From JAJYQH01 sp036261615 (GTDB taxonomy: Bacteria > Actinomycetota > Actinomycetes > Propionibacteriales > Propionibacteriaceae): 64,000 nt of DNA. The notes under the pieces are model-generated. The model was not told where the DNA came from, did no database searches, and saw only the letters and a list, made by a program, of their open reading frames with translations. Every line of letters begins with the position of its first letter. Position 1 is the first letter of the stretch. The position numbers and the translations under genes were made by a program. The stretch lies in contig DATAKK010000099.1 in assembly GCA_036261615.1 (NCBI GenBank), forward strand, positions 1 to 64,000. Reading direction: 5' to 3'. Shown here piece after piece: positions 1 through 8,557 of the stretch.

Positions 1-608
1 AGAGCGGCCAGGTGGACGAGCCGGTTCATCTCCGAGTCGAGGAAGGCCGGACCGCCGGCGCGGCCGAGAACGATCGCCCGCTCGCCCCTGAGGGGCGCGA
101 CCGCGACCGTGGTGGCGGGCCACGAGTCGACCCAGCCGCCCGGCAGTTCGGCGCGGTGCGCCTCGCCGAGGGGTGCCAGCGTCCGGAGCCCGTCGTGGTC
201 GAACTCCGGGGCCAGCTCGGTGCTCATGATCACCCCGTCGGACGCCGTGTCGACGAGGGCCGCCCACTGGCTGTGGAACACCGTCGGGGCCGCCTCGAGC
301 AGGATCTCGGCGTCGTGATCGGGGTCGTCGGCCATCCGGTTGAGGGTGACGATGTCGCTCTCGATGCCCCACGTCTCCTGGTGCCGCGAGATGTACAGCA
401 CGTGGCAGCCGGGCAGCGACGAGCACGCGCTGACGAGCGAGTCCGGCTGCATCGACGGCGGCAGGTCGACCATGAAGTCGTCGACGGCGACCCCCTCGCC
501 CTTCTCGACGATCTCGATGGCGAGGATGTCGGCGCCGACGGAGCCGAGGGCGGTGGCGACCGCCCCCAGGGAGCCGGGCCGGTCGGGCAGTTGAACGCGC
601 AGCAGCAT
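1..608 (-). CDS. ACT-domain amino-acid-binding protein (3' end outside window)
   Basis: The reverse strand from 608 downwards is open to the window edge and gives about 202 residues. It begins MLLRVQLPDRPGSLGAVA, a typical ACT-domain opening: a beta strand, the ligand-loop DRPGSLG, then a helix. ACT domains sense amino acids and usually act as regulatory modules. The rest (roughly residues 80-202) has no catalytic motif I recognise, so I call it a stand-alone ACT-type sensor of unknown ligand. GTG at 611 lies directly before the ATG in the same frame and could be the true start. It diverges from gatC, and the space between them holds both promoters. The C-terminus is cut off by the window. 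Confidence 0.75.
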   Translation of the reverse strand, partial: MLLRVQLPDRPGSLGAVATALGSVGADILAIEIVEKGEGVAVDDFMVDLPPSMQPDSLVSACSSLPGCHVLYISRHQETWGIESDIVTLNRMADDPDHDAEILLEAAPTVFHSQWAALVDTASDGVIMSTELAPEFDHDGLRTLAPLGEAHRAELPGGWVDSWPATTVAVAPLRGERAIVLGRAGGPAFLDSEMNRLVHLAA

Positions 609-719
609 CACCCGCTCAGTCTTCCAAACCCGACCGACGCCCCGCGGGTCGGAGCCGTTACGGTCCTGTTGCAGCCCGGACGCCGGCGGGCGCCGGAGGG
701 CCGCCCCTCCCCGAGACAC

Positions 720-725
720 TAGGAT
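720..725 (+). promoter_or_regulatory. Probable -10 box of the gatCAB operon
   Basis: TAGGAT fits the TANNNT -10 form repeated across this window. It lies about 85 nt before the gatC start, implying a short GC-rich leader. No clear -35 element is visible. Confidence 0.4.
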
Positions 726-810
726 GACGATCTGTTCCGGCACCCTGCCGCGCGGCGCGCCGCGGCGGCCGGCCGGCCGGCCCCGACTGGTCTCTCGCAA
801 GGAGAATCGC

Positions 811-1107
811 GTGTCCCTCACCCCCGATGACGTGGCCCGCCTCGCGGCGCTGGCCCGCATCGAGCTGTCGCCGGCGGAGCTCGCCAAGCTCGCGCCCCAG
901 CTCGATGTCATCCTCGAGTCGGTGGCCAGCGTCGCCGCGGTCGCCGCCGGCGACATTCCCCCGACCTCCCACGCGCTCCCGCTCGTCAACGTGTTCCGGG
1001 ACGACGTCGTCACCGGGTCGCTCACCCAGGAGCAGGTGCTCGCCAACGCCCCGGACGCCGAGACCGGCCGCTTCCGCGTCCCCCGGATCCTCGACGAGGA
1101 GGCGTGA
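811..1107 (+). CDS. gatC: Asp-tRNA(Asn)/Glu-tRNA(Gln) amidotransferase subunit C
   Basis: This 98-residue protein is the small GatC subunit, which clamps GatA to GatB in the cytoplasmic GatCAB complex. The N-terminus (LTPDDVARLAALARIELS) and the PTSHALPLVNVFRDD segment are typical of the family, and the length is normal. I chose GTG at 811 because AAGGAG sits 7 nt upstream; the earlier in-frame start lacks a binding site and family similarity. Its stop overlaps the gatA start as TGATG, so the two are translationally coupled. It heads the gatC-gatA-gatB operon. Confidence 0.95.
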   Translation: MSLTPDDVARLAALARIELSPAELAKLAPQLDVILESVASVAAVAAGDIPPTSHALPLVNVFRDDVVTGSLTQEQVLANAPDAETGRFRVPRILDEEA

Positions 1108-2639
1108 TGACCGCACCGATCCTCCGGCGGACCGCCGCCGAATTGGCCGCCGCCATCCGCACCGGCGAGCTCACCGCGGTCGAGGTGACCGAGGCGTTCC
1201 TGGCCCAGATCGACGCCGTCGACGACCAGGTGCACGCGTTCCTCGCGGTCGACCGCGAGCGTGCGCTCGAGACGGCCCGCCGGGTCGACGCCAAGCGCGC
1301 GGCGGGGGAGCCGCTGGGCCCGCTGGCCGGCGTCCCCATCGCAGTGAAGGACCTGCTGAGTTACGTCGGCATGCCCACCACGGCCGGCTCCCGGATCCTC
1401 GAGAACTACCGCCCCGTCTACAACGCCACCGTCGTGCAGCGGCTCATCGACAACGACCTCGTCATCCTCGGCAAGACCAACCTCGACGAGTTCGCGATGG
1501 GCAGTTCCACCGAGACCTCGGCGTTCGGACCGTCGCACAACCCGTGGGACCTCGACCGCATCCCGGGCGGGTCGGGCGGCGGGTCGTCGGCGGCGCTGGC
1601 CGCGTTCGAGGCGCCGCTCGCCATCGGCACCGACACCGGCGGCTCGATCCGCCAGCCGGCGTCGGTCACCGGCACGGTCGGCATCAAGCCCACCTACGGG
1701 GGCACGTCACGCTTCGGGGTCATCGCCATGGCCTCCAGCCTCGACCAGCCCGGCCCGTGCGCCCGCACGGTCGAGGACGCAGCGCTGCTGCACGAGGTGA
1801 TCTGTGGGCACGACCCGCTCGACTCCACCTCGATCGACCAGCCGGTGCCCCCGGTGCTCGAGGCGGCGCGCAGCGGCGACGTGCGCGGGATGCGGATCGG
1901 CGTGGTCACCGAACTGGGCGGCGAGGGCTACGCCCCGGGTGTCGAGCAGCGCTTCCAGGAGGCCGTCCACCTGCTTCAGGAGGCCGGCGCCGAGATCGTC
2001 GAGGTGAGCTGCCCCCACTTCGTCTACGCGCTGCCCACCTACTACCTCATCATGCCCGCGGAGGTGAGCTCGAACCTCGCCCGCTACGACGGCATGCGCT
2101 ACGGGCTCCGCGTCGGCGACGACGGGGCGAACTCGGTCGAACAGGTGATGACGCTGACCCGCGGGCAGGGGTTCGGCGAGGAGGCCAAGCGCCGGATCAT
2201 CCTCGGCACCTACGCCCTGTCGAGCGGCTACTACGACGCCTACTACGGCTCGGCGCAGAAGGTCCGCACGCTCATCGCCCGCGACTTCGACGCGGCGTTC
2301 GAGCAGTGCGACGTGCTCGTCTCGCCGTCGACGCCGACGACCGCCTTCCGGCTGGGGGAGCGGGTCGACGATCCGCTGGCCATGTACAAGGCCGACCTGT
2401 GCACGATCCCGTCGAACCTCGCCGGCAACGCGTCGGCGTCGTTCCCCTGCGGCCTCGCCCCCGAGGACGGCCTCCCCGTCGGGTTCCAGGTGATGGCCCC
2501 GCCGATGGCCGACGACCGGCTGTACCGGGTGGGGGCGGCGCTCGAGCGGGCGCTCGTCCACCGCTGGGGCGCACCGTTGCTCGACGGGGCGCCGCTGCTG
2601 GCCCACTCGCTGCTGGCCCCCACCGACGAGGAGAAGTGA
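1107..2639 (+). CDS. gatA: Asp-tRNA(Asn)/Glu-tRNA(Gln) amidotransferase subunit A
   Basis: GatA (510 residues) is the amidase that frees ammonia from glutamine and passes it to GatB for amidating mischarged Asp-tRNA(Asn) or Glu-tRNA(Gln). The amidase signature is complete: the catalytic lysine in PIAVKDLL (K81), the glycine/serine loop GGSGGGSSAA (about residues 152-161), and the nucleophile in TDTGGSIRQPAS (S180). Length is normal. The ATG overlaps the gatC stop by one base, and the stop overlaps the gatB start in the same TGATG way. GTG at 1104 is possible but less likely. Confidence 0.97.
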   Translation: MTAPILRRTAAELAAAIRTGELTAVEVTEAFLAQIDAVDDQVHAFLAVDRERALETARRVDAKRAAGEPLGPLAGVPIAVKDLLSYVGMPTTAGSRILENYRPVYNATVVQRLIDNDLVILGKTNLDEFAMGSSTETSAFGPSHNPWDLDRIPGGSGGGSSAALAAFEAPLAIGTDTGGSIRQPASVTGTVGIKPTYGGTSRFGVIAMASSLDQPGPCARTVEDAALLHEVICGHDPLDSTSIDQPVPPVLEAARSGDVRGMRIGVVTELGGEGYAPGVEQRFQEAVHLLQEAGAEIVEVSCPHFVYALPTYYLIMPAEVSSNLARYDGMRYGLRVGDDGANSVEQVMTLTRGQGFGEEAKRRIILGTYALSSGYYDAYYGSAQKVRTLIARDFDAAFEQCDVLVSPSTPTTAFRLGERVDDPLAMYKADLCTIPSNLAGNASASFPCGLAPEDGLPVGFQVMAPPMADDRLYRVGAALERALVHRWGAPLLDGAPLLAHSLLAPTDEEK

Positions 2640-4126
2640 TGGACGACCTGCTCGACTTCGACGAGGCGGTCGACCGGTTCGACCCGGCCATCGGGCTCGA
2701 GGTGCACGTCGAGCTGAACACCGCGTCGAAGATGTGGTGCGGCTGTTCGACCGCGCCGGGCGCCGAGCCGAACACCCAGGTCTGCCCGGTCTGCCTGGGC
2801 CTGCCGGGATCGCTGCCGGTGGTCAACGGCAAGGCCGTCGAGTCGGTGATCCGCATCGGCCTGGCGCTCAACTGCCGGATCGCGGAGTGGTGCCGGTTCT
2901 CCCGGAAGAACTACTTCTATCCGGACATGCCGAAGGACTACCAGGTCAGTCAGTACGACGAGCCGATCTGCCTCGACGGGCACGTGGACGTCGAGGTCGA
3001 CGGGCGCACCTACACGATCGAGATCGAGCGCGTGCACATGGAGGAGGACGCCGGCAAGCTGCTGCACGGCGGCGCCACCGGGCGCATCCACGACGCCGAC
3101 CACTCGCTGGTCGACTACAACCGCGCGGGCGTCCCGCTCATGGAGATCGTCACCCGCCCGGTCCTCGGCCTGGGCGCGGACGCCCCCGCGGTCGGGCGTG
3201 CGTACATGGCCCACCTGCGCGAGCTCATGCGCGCGCTCGGCGTCTCGGAGGCCCGGATGGAGCAGGGCAACCTGCGCTGCGACGCCAACATCTCGCTGGC
3301 CCCGAAGGGCCGCGACGAGCTGGGCATCCGCACCGAGACCAAGAACGTCAACTCGCTGCGCTCGGTCGAGGCCGCGCTCACCTACGAGATGCGCCGGCAG
3401 GCGGCGATCCTCACGGCCGGCGGCCGGGTGAAGCAGGAGACCCGGCACTGGCACGAGGAGGGCTACACGTCCCCGGGCCGGTCGAAGGAGCAGGCCGAGG
3501 ACTACCGCTACTTCCCCGAGCCCGACCTCGTCCCCGTGGCCCCGAGCCGCGAGTGGGTCGAGCGGCTGCGGGCCACCCTGCCCGAACCGCCGCACGCCCG
3601 CCGGGCGCGGCTGCAGGCGGAGTGGGGCTTCACCGACCTCGAGATGCGCGACGTGCTCGGCACCGAGGGGGCGATCACCCTCATCGAGGCGACCGTCGCC
3701 GCCGGGGCGTCCCCGGCGTCCGCGAAGAAGTGGTGGCTCGGCGAGCTCGCCCGGCGGGCCAACGGGGCCGGGACCGTTCTCGACGAGCTGCCGATCACGC
3801 CCGGCCAGGTGGCCGAACTCCAGGGCCTCGTGGACGCCGGCACCCTCAACGACACGCTCGCCCGCGAGGTCATCGACGCCGTGCTGGCGGGTGAGGGCGA
3901 TCCCGCGTCGGTCGTCGAGGCCCGGGGGCTGGCGGTCGTCGACGACGACGCCGCTCTCGCGGACGCCGTCGACGCCGCGATCGCCGCCAACCCCGACGTC
4001 GCCGAGCGCATCCGGGGCGGCAAGGTCCAGGCGGCCGGTGCCCTCATCGGAGCGGTGATGAAGCAGCTCCAGGGCCGGGCGGACGCCGCCCGCGTGCGGG
4101 AACTCATCCTCGCCCGACTGTCCTGA
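2639..4126 (+). CDS. gatB: Asp-tRNA(Asn)/Glu-tRNA(Gln) amidotransferase subunit B
   Basis: GatB (495 residues) binds the mischarged tRNA, activates its acyl group with ATP and uses ammonia from GatA to form Asn-tRNA or Gln-tRNA. The N-terminus reads IGLEVHVELNTASKMWCGC and is followed by VCPVCLGLPGSLP, giving the CxC...CxxC zinc-type cysteines. Further GatB motifs are KNYFYPDMPKDYQ and VDYNRAGVPLMEI. The C-terminal third is the tail/YqeY-like tRNA-binding part (DVLGTEGAITL to the end). The start is set by the TGATG overlap with gatA. It ends the operon. Confidence 0.97.
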   Translation: MDDLLDFDEAVDRFDPAIGLEVHVELNTASKMWCGCSTAPGAEPNTQVCPVCLGLPGSLPVVNGKAVESVIRIGLALNCRIAEWCRFSRKNYFYPDMPKDYQVSQYDEPICLDGHVDVEVDGRTYTIEIERVHMEEDAGKLLHGGATGRIHDADHSLVDYNRAGVPLMEIVTRPVLGLGADAPAVGRAYMAHLRELMRALGVSEARMEQGNLRCDANISLAPKGRDELGIRTETKNVNSLRSVEAALTYEMRRQAAILTAGGRVKQETRHWHEEGYTSPGRSKEQAEDYRYFPEPDLVPVAPSREWVERLRATLPEPPHARRARLQAEWGFTDLEMRDVLGTEGAITLIEATVAAGASPASAKKWWLGELARRANGAGTVLDELPITPGQVAELQGLVDAGTLNDTLAREVIDAVLAGEGDPASVVEARGLAVVDDDAALADAVDAAIAANPDVAERIRGGKVQAAGALIGAVMKQLQGRADAARVRELILARLS

Positions 4127-4128
4127 GT

Positions 4129-4158
4129 GGGCGGGGCCGGCCGACCCCGGGCCCGCCC
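4129..4158 (+). terminator. GC hairpin between convergent genes
   Basis: GGGCGGG (4129-4135) pairs with CCCGCCC (4152-4158) three bases after the gatB stop, just before the end of the convergent TIGR03085 gene. There is no T-tract, so it is only a plausible bidirectional terminator of the GC-rich actinobacterial sort. Confidence 0.4.
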
Positions 4159-4166
4159 CGTGCCGA

Positions 4167-4805
4167 CTACAGCGACAGCGGCATCGCCAGGAACTCGGCC
4201 ACCGCGTCGTCCTCACCGAGCACGGTGACGTCGGCGGCGTCGCCTCGGCCGCTCAGCGCGAGGAGGAGCTCGCCGGGCTGGCCGAGGAGGGTCACCGTGC
4301 GGGTGCCCGGGCGCAGCCGCAGCGACTCCCCGTCCGGCCGTTCGACGACGACGCCGACGGGCGAGTGGCGCAGCGCCAGCCGGCCGAGCAGGCGCACCTG
4401 CGGCCACAACCGGTCCTGGTCCTCCATGGGCATCGGCCGCGGGCCCTGCGGATGCTCGCCCGCGCGGCGCACGTCCTCGTGGTGGATGAAGAACTCGGCG
4501 GTGTTGGCGAGGGAGTCGACGCCGGGGATCCGGTACGGGGTCACGCCGGCGGGGCCCTCGCGCAGCGCCGCGACGACGCCCCGGTAGCCGAGCCGGTGCA
4601 GCACCGCCGAGCGGCGCTCGTCGGCGACCCCACCGAAGGCCGGGACGATCGCGGCCGCCGTCGCCAGCGGCTGGTTCTCCCGCACCCACAGGTGCGCGGC
4701 CAGGTCGGCGGTCGTCCACCCCTCGCAGAGGGTGGGGGCGTCGGGGCCGACGTCGGCGAACAGATCGCACAGGGCGGCACGTTCGCGGGCGGCAAGGCTC
4801 GTCAT
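4167..4805 (-). CDS. TIGR03085 family metal-binding protein
   Basis: This 212-residue protein matches the actinobacterial TIGR03085 family within the DinB/mycothiol-dependent maleylpyruvate isomerase N-terminal superfamily. Visible family features are LCEGWTTADLAAHLWVREN near residues 27-45 and EFFIHHEDVRRA near residue 110; the histidines are likely metal ligands. Such proteins are usually presumed metal-dependent thiol-type transferases, and the reaction here is unknown. The ATG at 4805 has a good GAGGAG site 5 nt upstream. It is convergent with gatB and downstream of the unrecognised gene at 4875-5768. Confidence 0.8.
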   Translation of the reverse strand: MTSLAARERAALCDLFADVGPDAPTLCEGWTTADLAAHLWVRENQPLATAAAIVPAFGGVADERRSAVLHRLGYRGVVAALREGPAGVTPYRIPGVDSLANTAEFFIHHEDVRRAGEHPQGPRPMPMEDQDRLWPQVRLLGRLALRHSPVGVVVERPDGESLRLRPGTRTVTLLGQPGELLLALSGRGDAADVTVLGEDDAVAEFLAMPLSL

Positions 4806-4874
4806 GATTCTCCTCGGGCTGTCGGGACGCTGGGTCCCGCCGCCGGTCGGCGGTTGTACCCATCCTGCCGCGCG

Positions 4875-5768
4875 TCAGCGCTGGGCCGGAGTCGGCGTCC
4901 GCGGGGGACGGCGGCGATAGGGGTGGCTCCGGGCCCGTAGCGCCTCCTCGGCCAGCTTCGCGCGGGCGGGCTCGGCCCCGAGGAGCTCGTGCAGCAGGGC
5001 GGAGGTGTCCCGGCCGCCGGCCCCGCCCAGAGCGAGGATCAGCTCGCGGTCGGCCCGCGGTCCCGGGCGGAGGTCGAGCAGCACCTGGGCGGCCCTGGCC
5101 CCGGCCGCCTCGTTGTGGCGGGCGAGCAGCCCGACGAGCACGGCGGACTGGAAGCCGAGATCGCACTCGGTGCCGAGCCGGCGGGCGAGCCGGTCGAGCG
5201 CCTCGTGGATGGCGAAGTCGACGACGTCGGCGACCTCGCGCCAGGTGAGCCGCAGGTCGTCGAGAGCGCGCGGGATCGCCCGCCCCACGTAGTAGTAGGG
5301 GCTCAGCACGATGAACGCGCGGAGGGCGGAGACGCGCAGCGCCCGGATCTCCTCGGGCTCGCCGTCGACGCGGGTGCCCACTCCTGAGCACAGGAGCTCG
5401 AAGCCGTTGTCGCAGCGGGAGAAGACGTCCTGCGAGTCGGTCTGGAGGTCGGGGGGCGTGTCGACGGGATCCTGCGCCCAGGCGAGCACCGTCTCCAACG
5501 CGTGCCTGTCGCCCCAGGCGGTGAGCACCATCGCGGCCACCACCCGGAAGTACGGCCAGGGGGAGGTGTCGAGGATCCAGGTGAGGGCCGGCGTCCGCGC
5601 CCTGCCGCCCCTGAGGCCGTCCTCGATGACGTCGAGGGCACCGAATCCGGTTCCCCGGTCGGTGACGAACAGGGCCCGCTGCTGCTGCTCGACGCTCAGC
5701 CCCTGCCCCGGCGTCCGGGGGTCGTCGCGCGGGACGGCCGTGAGAGCGTCCCGGATGGCACGCAGCAT
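4875..5768 (-). CDS. Unrecognised 297-residue protein
   Basis: I do not recognise a family. The protein is soluble-looking and mostly helical, with no signal peptide, membrane segment or obvious catalytic motif. Leucine/alanine-rich helices recur, as in HEAT-like folds, and a conserved-looking WILDTSPWPYFRVVAAMV stretch lies near residues 64-81. The C-terminus is short and basic (SHPYRRRPPRTP). Coding is supported by codon bias and by a convincing start: TACAGT (reverse strand, 5780-5775) ends 6 nt before the ATG, the leaderless pattern seen elsewhere here. It diverges from hisI, which has the same kind of start. Confidence 0.6.
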   Translation of the reverse strand: MLRAIRDALTAVPRDDPRTPGQGLSVEQQQRALFVTDRGTGFGALDVIEDGLRGGRARTPALTWILDTSPWPYFRVVAAMVLTAWGDRHALETVLAWAQDPVDTPPDLQTDSQDVFSRCDNGFELLCSGVGTRVDGEPEEIRALRVSALRAFIVLSPYYYVGRAIPRALDDLRLTWREVADVVDFAIHEALDRLARRLGTECDLGFQSAVLVGLLARHNEAAGARAAQVLLDLRPGPRADRELILALGGAGGRDTSALLHELLGAEPARAKLAEEALRARSHPYRRRPPRTPTPAQR

Positions 5769-5774
5769 GTTTCC

Positions 5775-5780
5775 ACTGTA
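5775..5780 (-). promoter_or_regulatory. Leaderless -10 box for the 297-residue protein gene
   Basis: Read on the reverse strand this is TACAGT, 6 nt before the ATG at 5768, with no Shine-Dalgarno sequence between. It is back-to-back with the hisI box. Confidence 0.5.
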
Positions 5781-5832
5781 AGGAGCCCGGCCGGGGCCGC
5801 GGGCGGCGCGAAGCGAATCCGACGGCAGCCCC

Positions 5833-5838
5833 TAAACT
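5833..5838 (+). promoter_or_regulatory. Leaderless -10 box for hisI and the trp block
   Basis: TAAACT ends 7 nt before the hisI ATG, so transcription likely begins at or next to the A of the start codon. No trp-type leader peptide or attenuator can fit here. Confidence 0.6.
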
Positions 5839-5845
5839 CGGGCCC

Positions 5846-6211
5846 ATGCCCCTCGACCCGCTGATCGCCGAGCGCCTCCGGCGCAATCCCGACGGCCTCG
5901 TCCCGGCCATCGCGCAGGACGCCGCCACCGGCGCCGTGCTCATGCTCGCGTGGATGGACGACGAGGCGCTGGCGCGCACGCTCGCCACCGGCCGGGCGAC
6001 GTACTGGTCGCGCAGCCGCCAGGAGTACTGGGTCAAGGGGGAGACCAGCGGGCACACCCAGACGGTGCGCTCGGTCAGCCTCGACTGCGACGGCGACACG
6101 ATCCTGCTCCGCGTCGACCAGGTCGGCCCGGCCTGCCACACCGGCACCGCCACCTGCTTCGACGCCGGCCTGCTCACCGGGGACACCGGCACGGCGGGGA
6201 CCCCGGCATGA
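5846..6211 (+). CDS. hisI: Phosphoribosyl-AMP cyclohydrolase
   Basis: HisI (121 residues) opens the adenine ring of phosphoribosyl-AMP in histidine synthesis. The core is intact: VLMLAWMDDEAL, TGRATYWSRSRQEYWVKGETSGH, and the zinc/magnesium site residues CDGDTILLRVDQ and ACHTGTATCF. Only the cyclohydrolase domain is present; there is no HisE pyrophosphohydrolase domain. It is separated from the hisDCBH genes at 30-33.7 kb and instead leads the tryptophan block, overlapping trpE by 4 nt (ATGA). The same link is seen in other Actinobacteria. Confidence 0.95.
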   Translation: MPLDPLIAERLRRNPDGLVPAIAQDAATGAVLMLAWMDDEALARTLATGRATYWSRSRQEYWVKGETSGHTQTVRSVSLDCDGDTILLRVDQVGPACHTGTATCFDAGLLTGDTGTAGTPA

Positions 6212-7719
6212 GCGTCGGGATCGGGCTCGACGAGTTCGCCCGGCGCGCGGACGCCGGCGCGCGGGTGATCCCCGTGTGGACGGTGCTGCGCTGCGACGAC
6301 CTCACGCCGCTCGGCATCTACCGCTCGCTCTGCGGCGAGCGCGACCTCACCTTCCTGCTCGAGTCGGCCGAGTCGGGCGTCTGGTCGCGGTACTCGTTCA
6401 TCGGCGTCGACGCACAGGCCACCCTCACCGAGCGCGACGGCGAGGCCACCTGGCTCGGGCGCCCGATCGACGGGGTGCCGGCGTCCGGCGACCCCCTCGT
6501 CGCGCTGGGCCGCACGCTCGAGGTGCTGCACACCGGGGCGCACGAGGGACTGCCCCCGCTCACGTCGGGGATGGTCGGCTACCTCGCCTACGACATCGTC
6601 CGCCGGGTCGAGCCGCTGCCCTCGCCGAACCCCGACGACCTGCACATTCCCGAACTCGTGATGATGCTCGCCTCCGACATGGCGGTCGTCGACCACCACA
6701 CCGGCGAACTGTGGCTGATCGCCAACGCCGTGAACTTCGACGACTCCCCGGCGGGGCTCGAGGACGCCTACCGCGACGCGGTCGGGCGGGTGCACCGGAT
6801 GGTCGAGCGGATCGCCCAGCCGCAGGCTCCCGTGCTCACCTCCCGCGTCGACGGCGAGCCGGCCCAGCCCCAGCGGCAGCGCAGCGCGGCGTCCTACGGG
6901 GAGGCCGTCGAGCGGGCCGTCGAGTACATCAGGGCCGGCGACGCGTTCCAGATCGTCGTGAGCCAGCGCTTCGACCTGCCCACCTCGGCGGACGCCCTCG
7001 ACGTCTACCGGGAGCTGCGCAGCATCAACCCGAGCCCCTACCTCTACCTGCTGCGCCTGCCCGGGTTCGCGGTGGTGGGGTCGAGCCCGGAGGCGCTGGT
7101 CACCGTCAAGGACGGTGAGGCCCTCACCCATCCGATCGCCGGGTCGCGCCCGCGGGGCCGCGACGAGCGCGAGGACCACCAGCTGGAGGTCGAACTGCTC
7201 GCCGACGCCAAGGAGCGCGCCGAGCACCTCATGCTCGTCGATCTCGGCCGCAACGACCTCGGCCGGGTCTGCCGCGCGGGGACCGTGTCGGTCACCGAGT
7301 TCATGACGGTGCGGCGGTACAGCCACATCATGCATCTCGAGTCGAGCGTCACCGGCACGCTCGCGCCCGGGCGCACCGCCCTCGACGTCACCATGTCGTG
7401 CCTGCCGGCGGGGACGCTGTCGGGTGCGCCGAAGGTGCGGGCGATGCAGATCATCGACGAGCTGGAACTCACCCGGCGCGGGCTGTACGGCGGGGCGGTC
7501 GGCTACTTCGACTTCGCCGGCAACTCCGACATGGCGATCGCCATCCGCACCGCACTCATCAAGGACGGCGTCGCCCACGTGCAGGCCGGCGGCGGTATCG
7601 TCGCCGACTCGGTGGCCGCCACCGAGAACACCGAGACCGAGAACAAGGCCGCCGCGGCCCTGCGCGCGGTGCAGCGGGCAGCCCTCCGGCGTCCGGTGAC
7701 CGGGCCGGGGGACTCATGA
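6208..7719 (+). CDS. trpE: Anthranilate synthase component I
   Basis: TrpE (503 residues) converts chorismate to anthranilate with a glutaminase partner (TrpG) that is not in this window. The N-terminal LLES motif (FLLESAESGVWSRYSF, about residue 50) is the tryptophan feedback site. The C-terminal chorismate-binding domain holds GSRPRGRDEREDHQLE, LGRNDLGRVC and SGAPKVRAMQIIDELE (about residues 405-420). Length is normal. It overlaps hisI and the next gene by 4 nt each, so the block is translationally coupled. Feedback by Trp is expected from the LLES motif. Confidence 0.96.
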   Translation: MSVGIGLDEFARRADAGARVIPVWTVLRCDDLTPLGIYRSLCGERDLTFLLESAESGVWSRYSFIGVDAQATLTERDGEATWLGRPIDGVPASGDPLVALGRTLEVLHTGAHEGLPPLTSGMVGYLAYDIVRRVEPLPSPNPDDLHIPELVMMLASDMAVVDHHTGELWLIANAVNFDDSPAGLEDAYRDAVGRVHRMVERIAQPQAPVLTSRVDGEPAQPQRQRSAASYGEAVERAVEYIRAGDAFQIVVSQRFDLPTSADALDVYRELRSINPSPYLYLLRLPGFAVVGSSPEALVTVKDGEALTHPIAGSRPRGRDEREDHQLEVELLADAKERAEHLMLVDLGRNDLGRVCRAGTVSVTEFMTVRRYSHIMHLESSVTGTLAPGRTALDVTMSCLPAGTLSGAPKVRAMQIIDELELTRRGLYGGAVGYFDFAGNSDMAIAIRTALIKDGVAHVQAGGGIVADSVAATENTETENKAAAALRAVQRAALRRPVTGPGDS

Positions 7720-8336
7720 CACCAGGCCGCGAGCGGGCCCTCGTCACCGTGGTGGGGCTGGCGACGGCGGGCATCGCCGCCCTCGGCTCCGGCCAGGTGT
7801 GGTACCACACGGCCGGCCACGGGTTCACCGGCAGTGAGATCACCGACGGCGCCGAGGAGGCGCTGGCCCTCGCCGGGCTCGCCGGGGTCGCGGTCACGCT
7901 GCTGCTCGGCGTGTGGGGACGCCGCGTCGTCGGGCTGCTCGTGGCGCTGCTCGGGCTCGGCGCGCTGCTCGTCGCGGCGCTGCGCAGGGTGCCGACCTCC
8001 GCGCAGCTCGACCAGGTGCTCGGCGTCCACGAGACGACCGGCAGCGCGACCGGCTGGCCGTGGGTCTGCGTGGTCGCCGGCGGCGTCCTCGCGGCGGTCG
8101 GCGCCCTGTTCCTGGCCCGCGCCCACCGCTGGCGCAGCCCGAGCGACCGCTTCGCCCGCGGCGCGACCCGCCGCGAGCGGGTCGTCGGTTCCAGTCTCGA
8201 CGCCTGGAAGGCGCTCGACGCCGGTGCCGATCCCACGGCTTTTGACGGTAACCTCACCCCTGAGGCGCCCACCGGACGCCGCGACCAGGCCGGCCCGGCG
8301 TCCGGCCACCCGACCCCCGACGAGGAGCAGCCATGA
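7716..8336 (+). CDS. Trp biosynthesis-associated membrane protein
   Basis: This 206-residue protein is the integral membrane protein usually found between trpE and trpC in Actinobacteria (TIGR02234 family). It has about four membrane segments: near residues 8-26, 46-63, 67-86 and 111-130. The segment LGSGQVWYHT lies in the first loop. A basic/acidic cytoplasmic tail follows (RSPSDRFARGATRRERV onwards). Its function is unknown; the genomic link to Trp synthesis is the main clue. It overlaps trpE and the next gene by 4 nt each. An inverted repeat (8272-8280 with 8297-8305) lies near its 3' end. Confidence 0.85.
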   Translation: MTPGRERALVTVVGLATAGIAALGSGQVWYHTAGHGFTGSEITDGAEEALALAGLAGVAVTLLLGVWGRRVVGLLVALLGLGALLVAALRRVPTSAQLDQVLGVHETTGSATGWPWVCVVAGGVLAAVGALFLARAHRWRSPSDRFARGATRRERVVGSSLDAWKALDAGADPTAFDGNLTPEAPTGRRDQAGPASGHPTPDEEQP

Positions 8337-8557
8337 GCGCGGAACGGTCCGACGAGAAGTACCACGACGGCACCAGCCCCGCGGCGTGGACCACCTCGAT
8401 CGGCGGCATGGTCGGCGGCCTCATCATCGCCATCGGGGCGATCACCGGACCGAACTGGCCGACGATCTTCGCCGGCATCGGGCTGTTCATCGTCGCCGCG
8501 ATCGTGTCGCTCGTTCTCGTGCGTCGCGGCCTCGGCAACGGTCCGGTGTCTGAGTGA
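8333..8557 (+). CDS. HGxxPAAW family small membrane protein
   Basis: This 74-residue protein has the HDGTSPAAWTTSI signature (residues 11-23) and two membrane segments (about 24-40 and 45-64). Such proteins sit beside trpC in many Actinobacteria, and their role is unknown. The codons overlap both neighbours by 4 nt (ATGA before, GTGA after), so it is an integral part of the trp operon. The short C-terminal tail is RRGLGNGPVSE. Confidence 0.85.
   Translation: MSAERSDEKYHDGTSPAAWTTSIGGMVGGLIIAIGAITGPNWPTIFAGIGLFIVAAIVSLVLVRRGLGNGPVSE

Noticed and set aside
12..722. A forward open frame across the left edge
   Set aside because: It is antisense to the ACT-domain gene, whose sequence begins with a clear ACT motif; the forward product has no recognisable domain.
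4213..7578. A 1121-codon reverse frame spanning several genes
   Set aside because: It crosses TIGR03085, the 297-residue gene, hisI and trpE in the wrong frame; the real genes have coherent motifs and starts.
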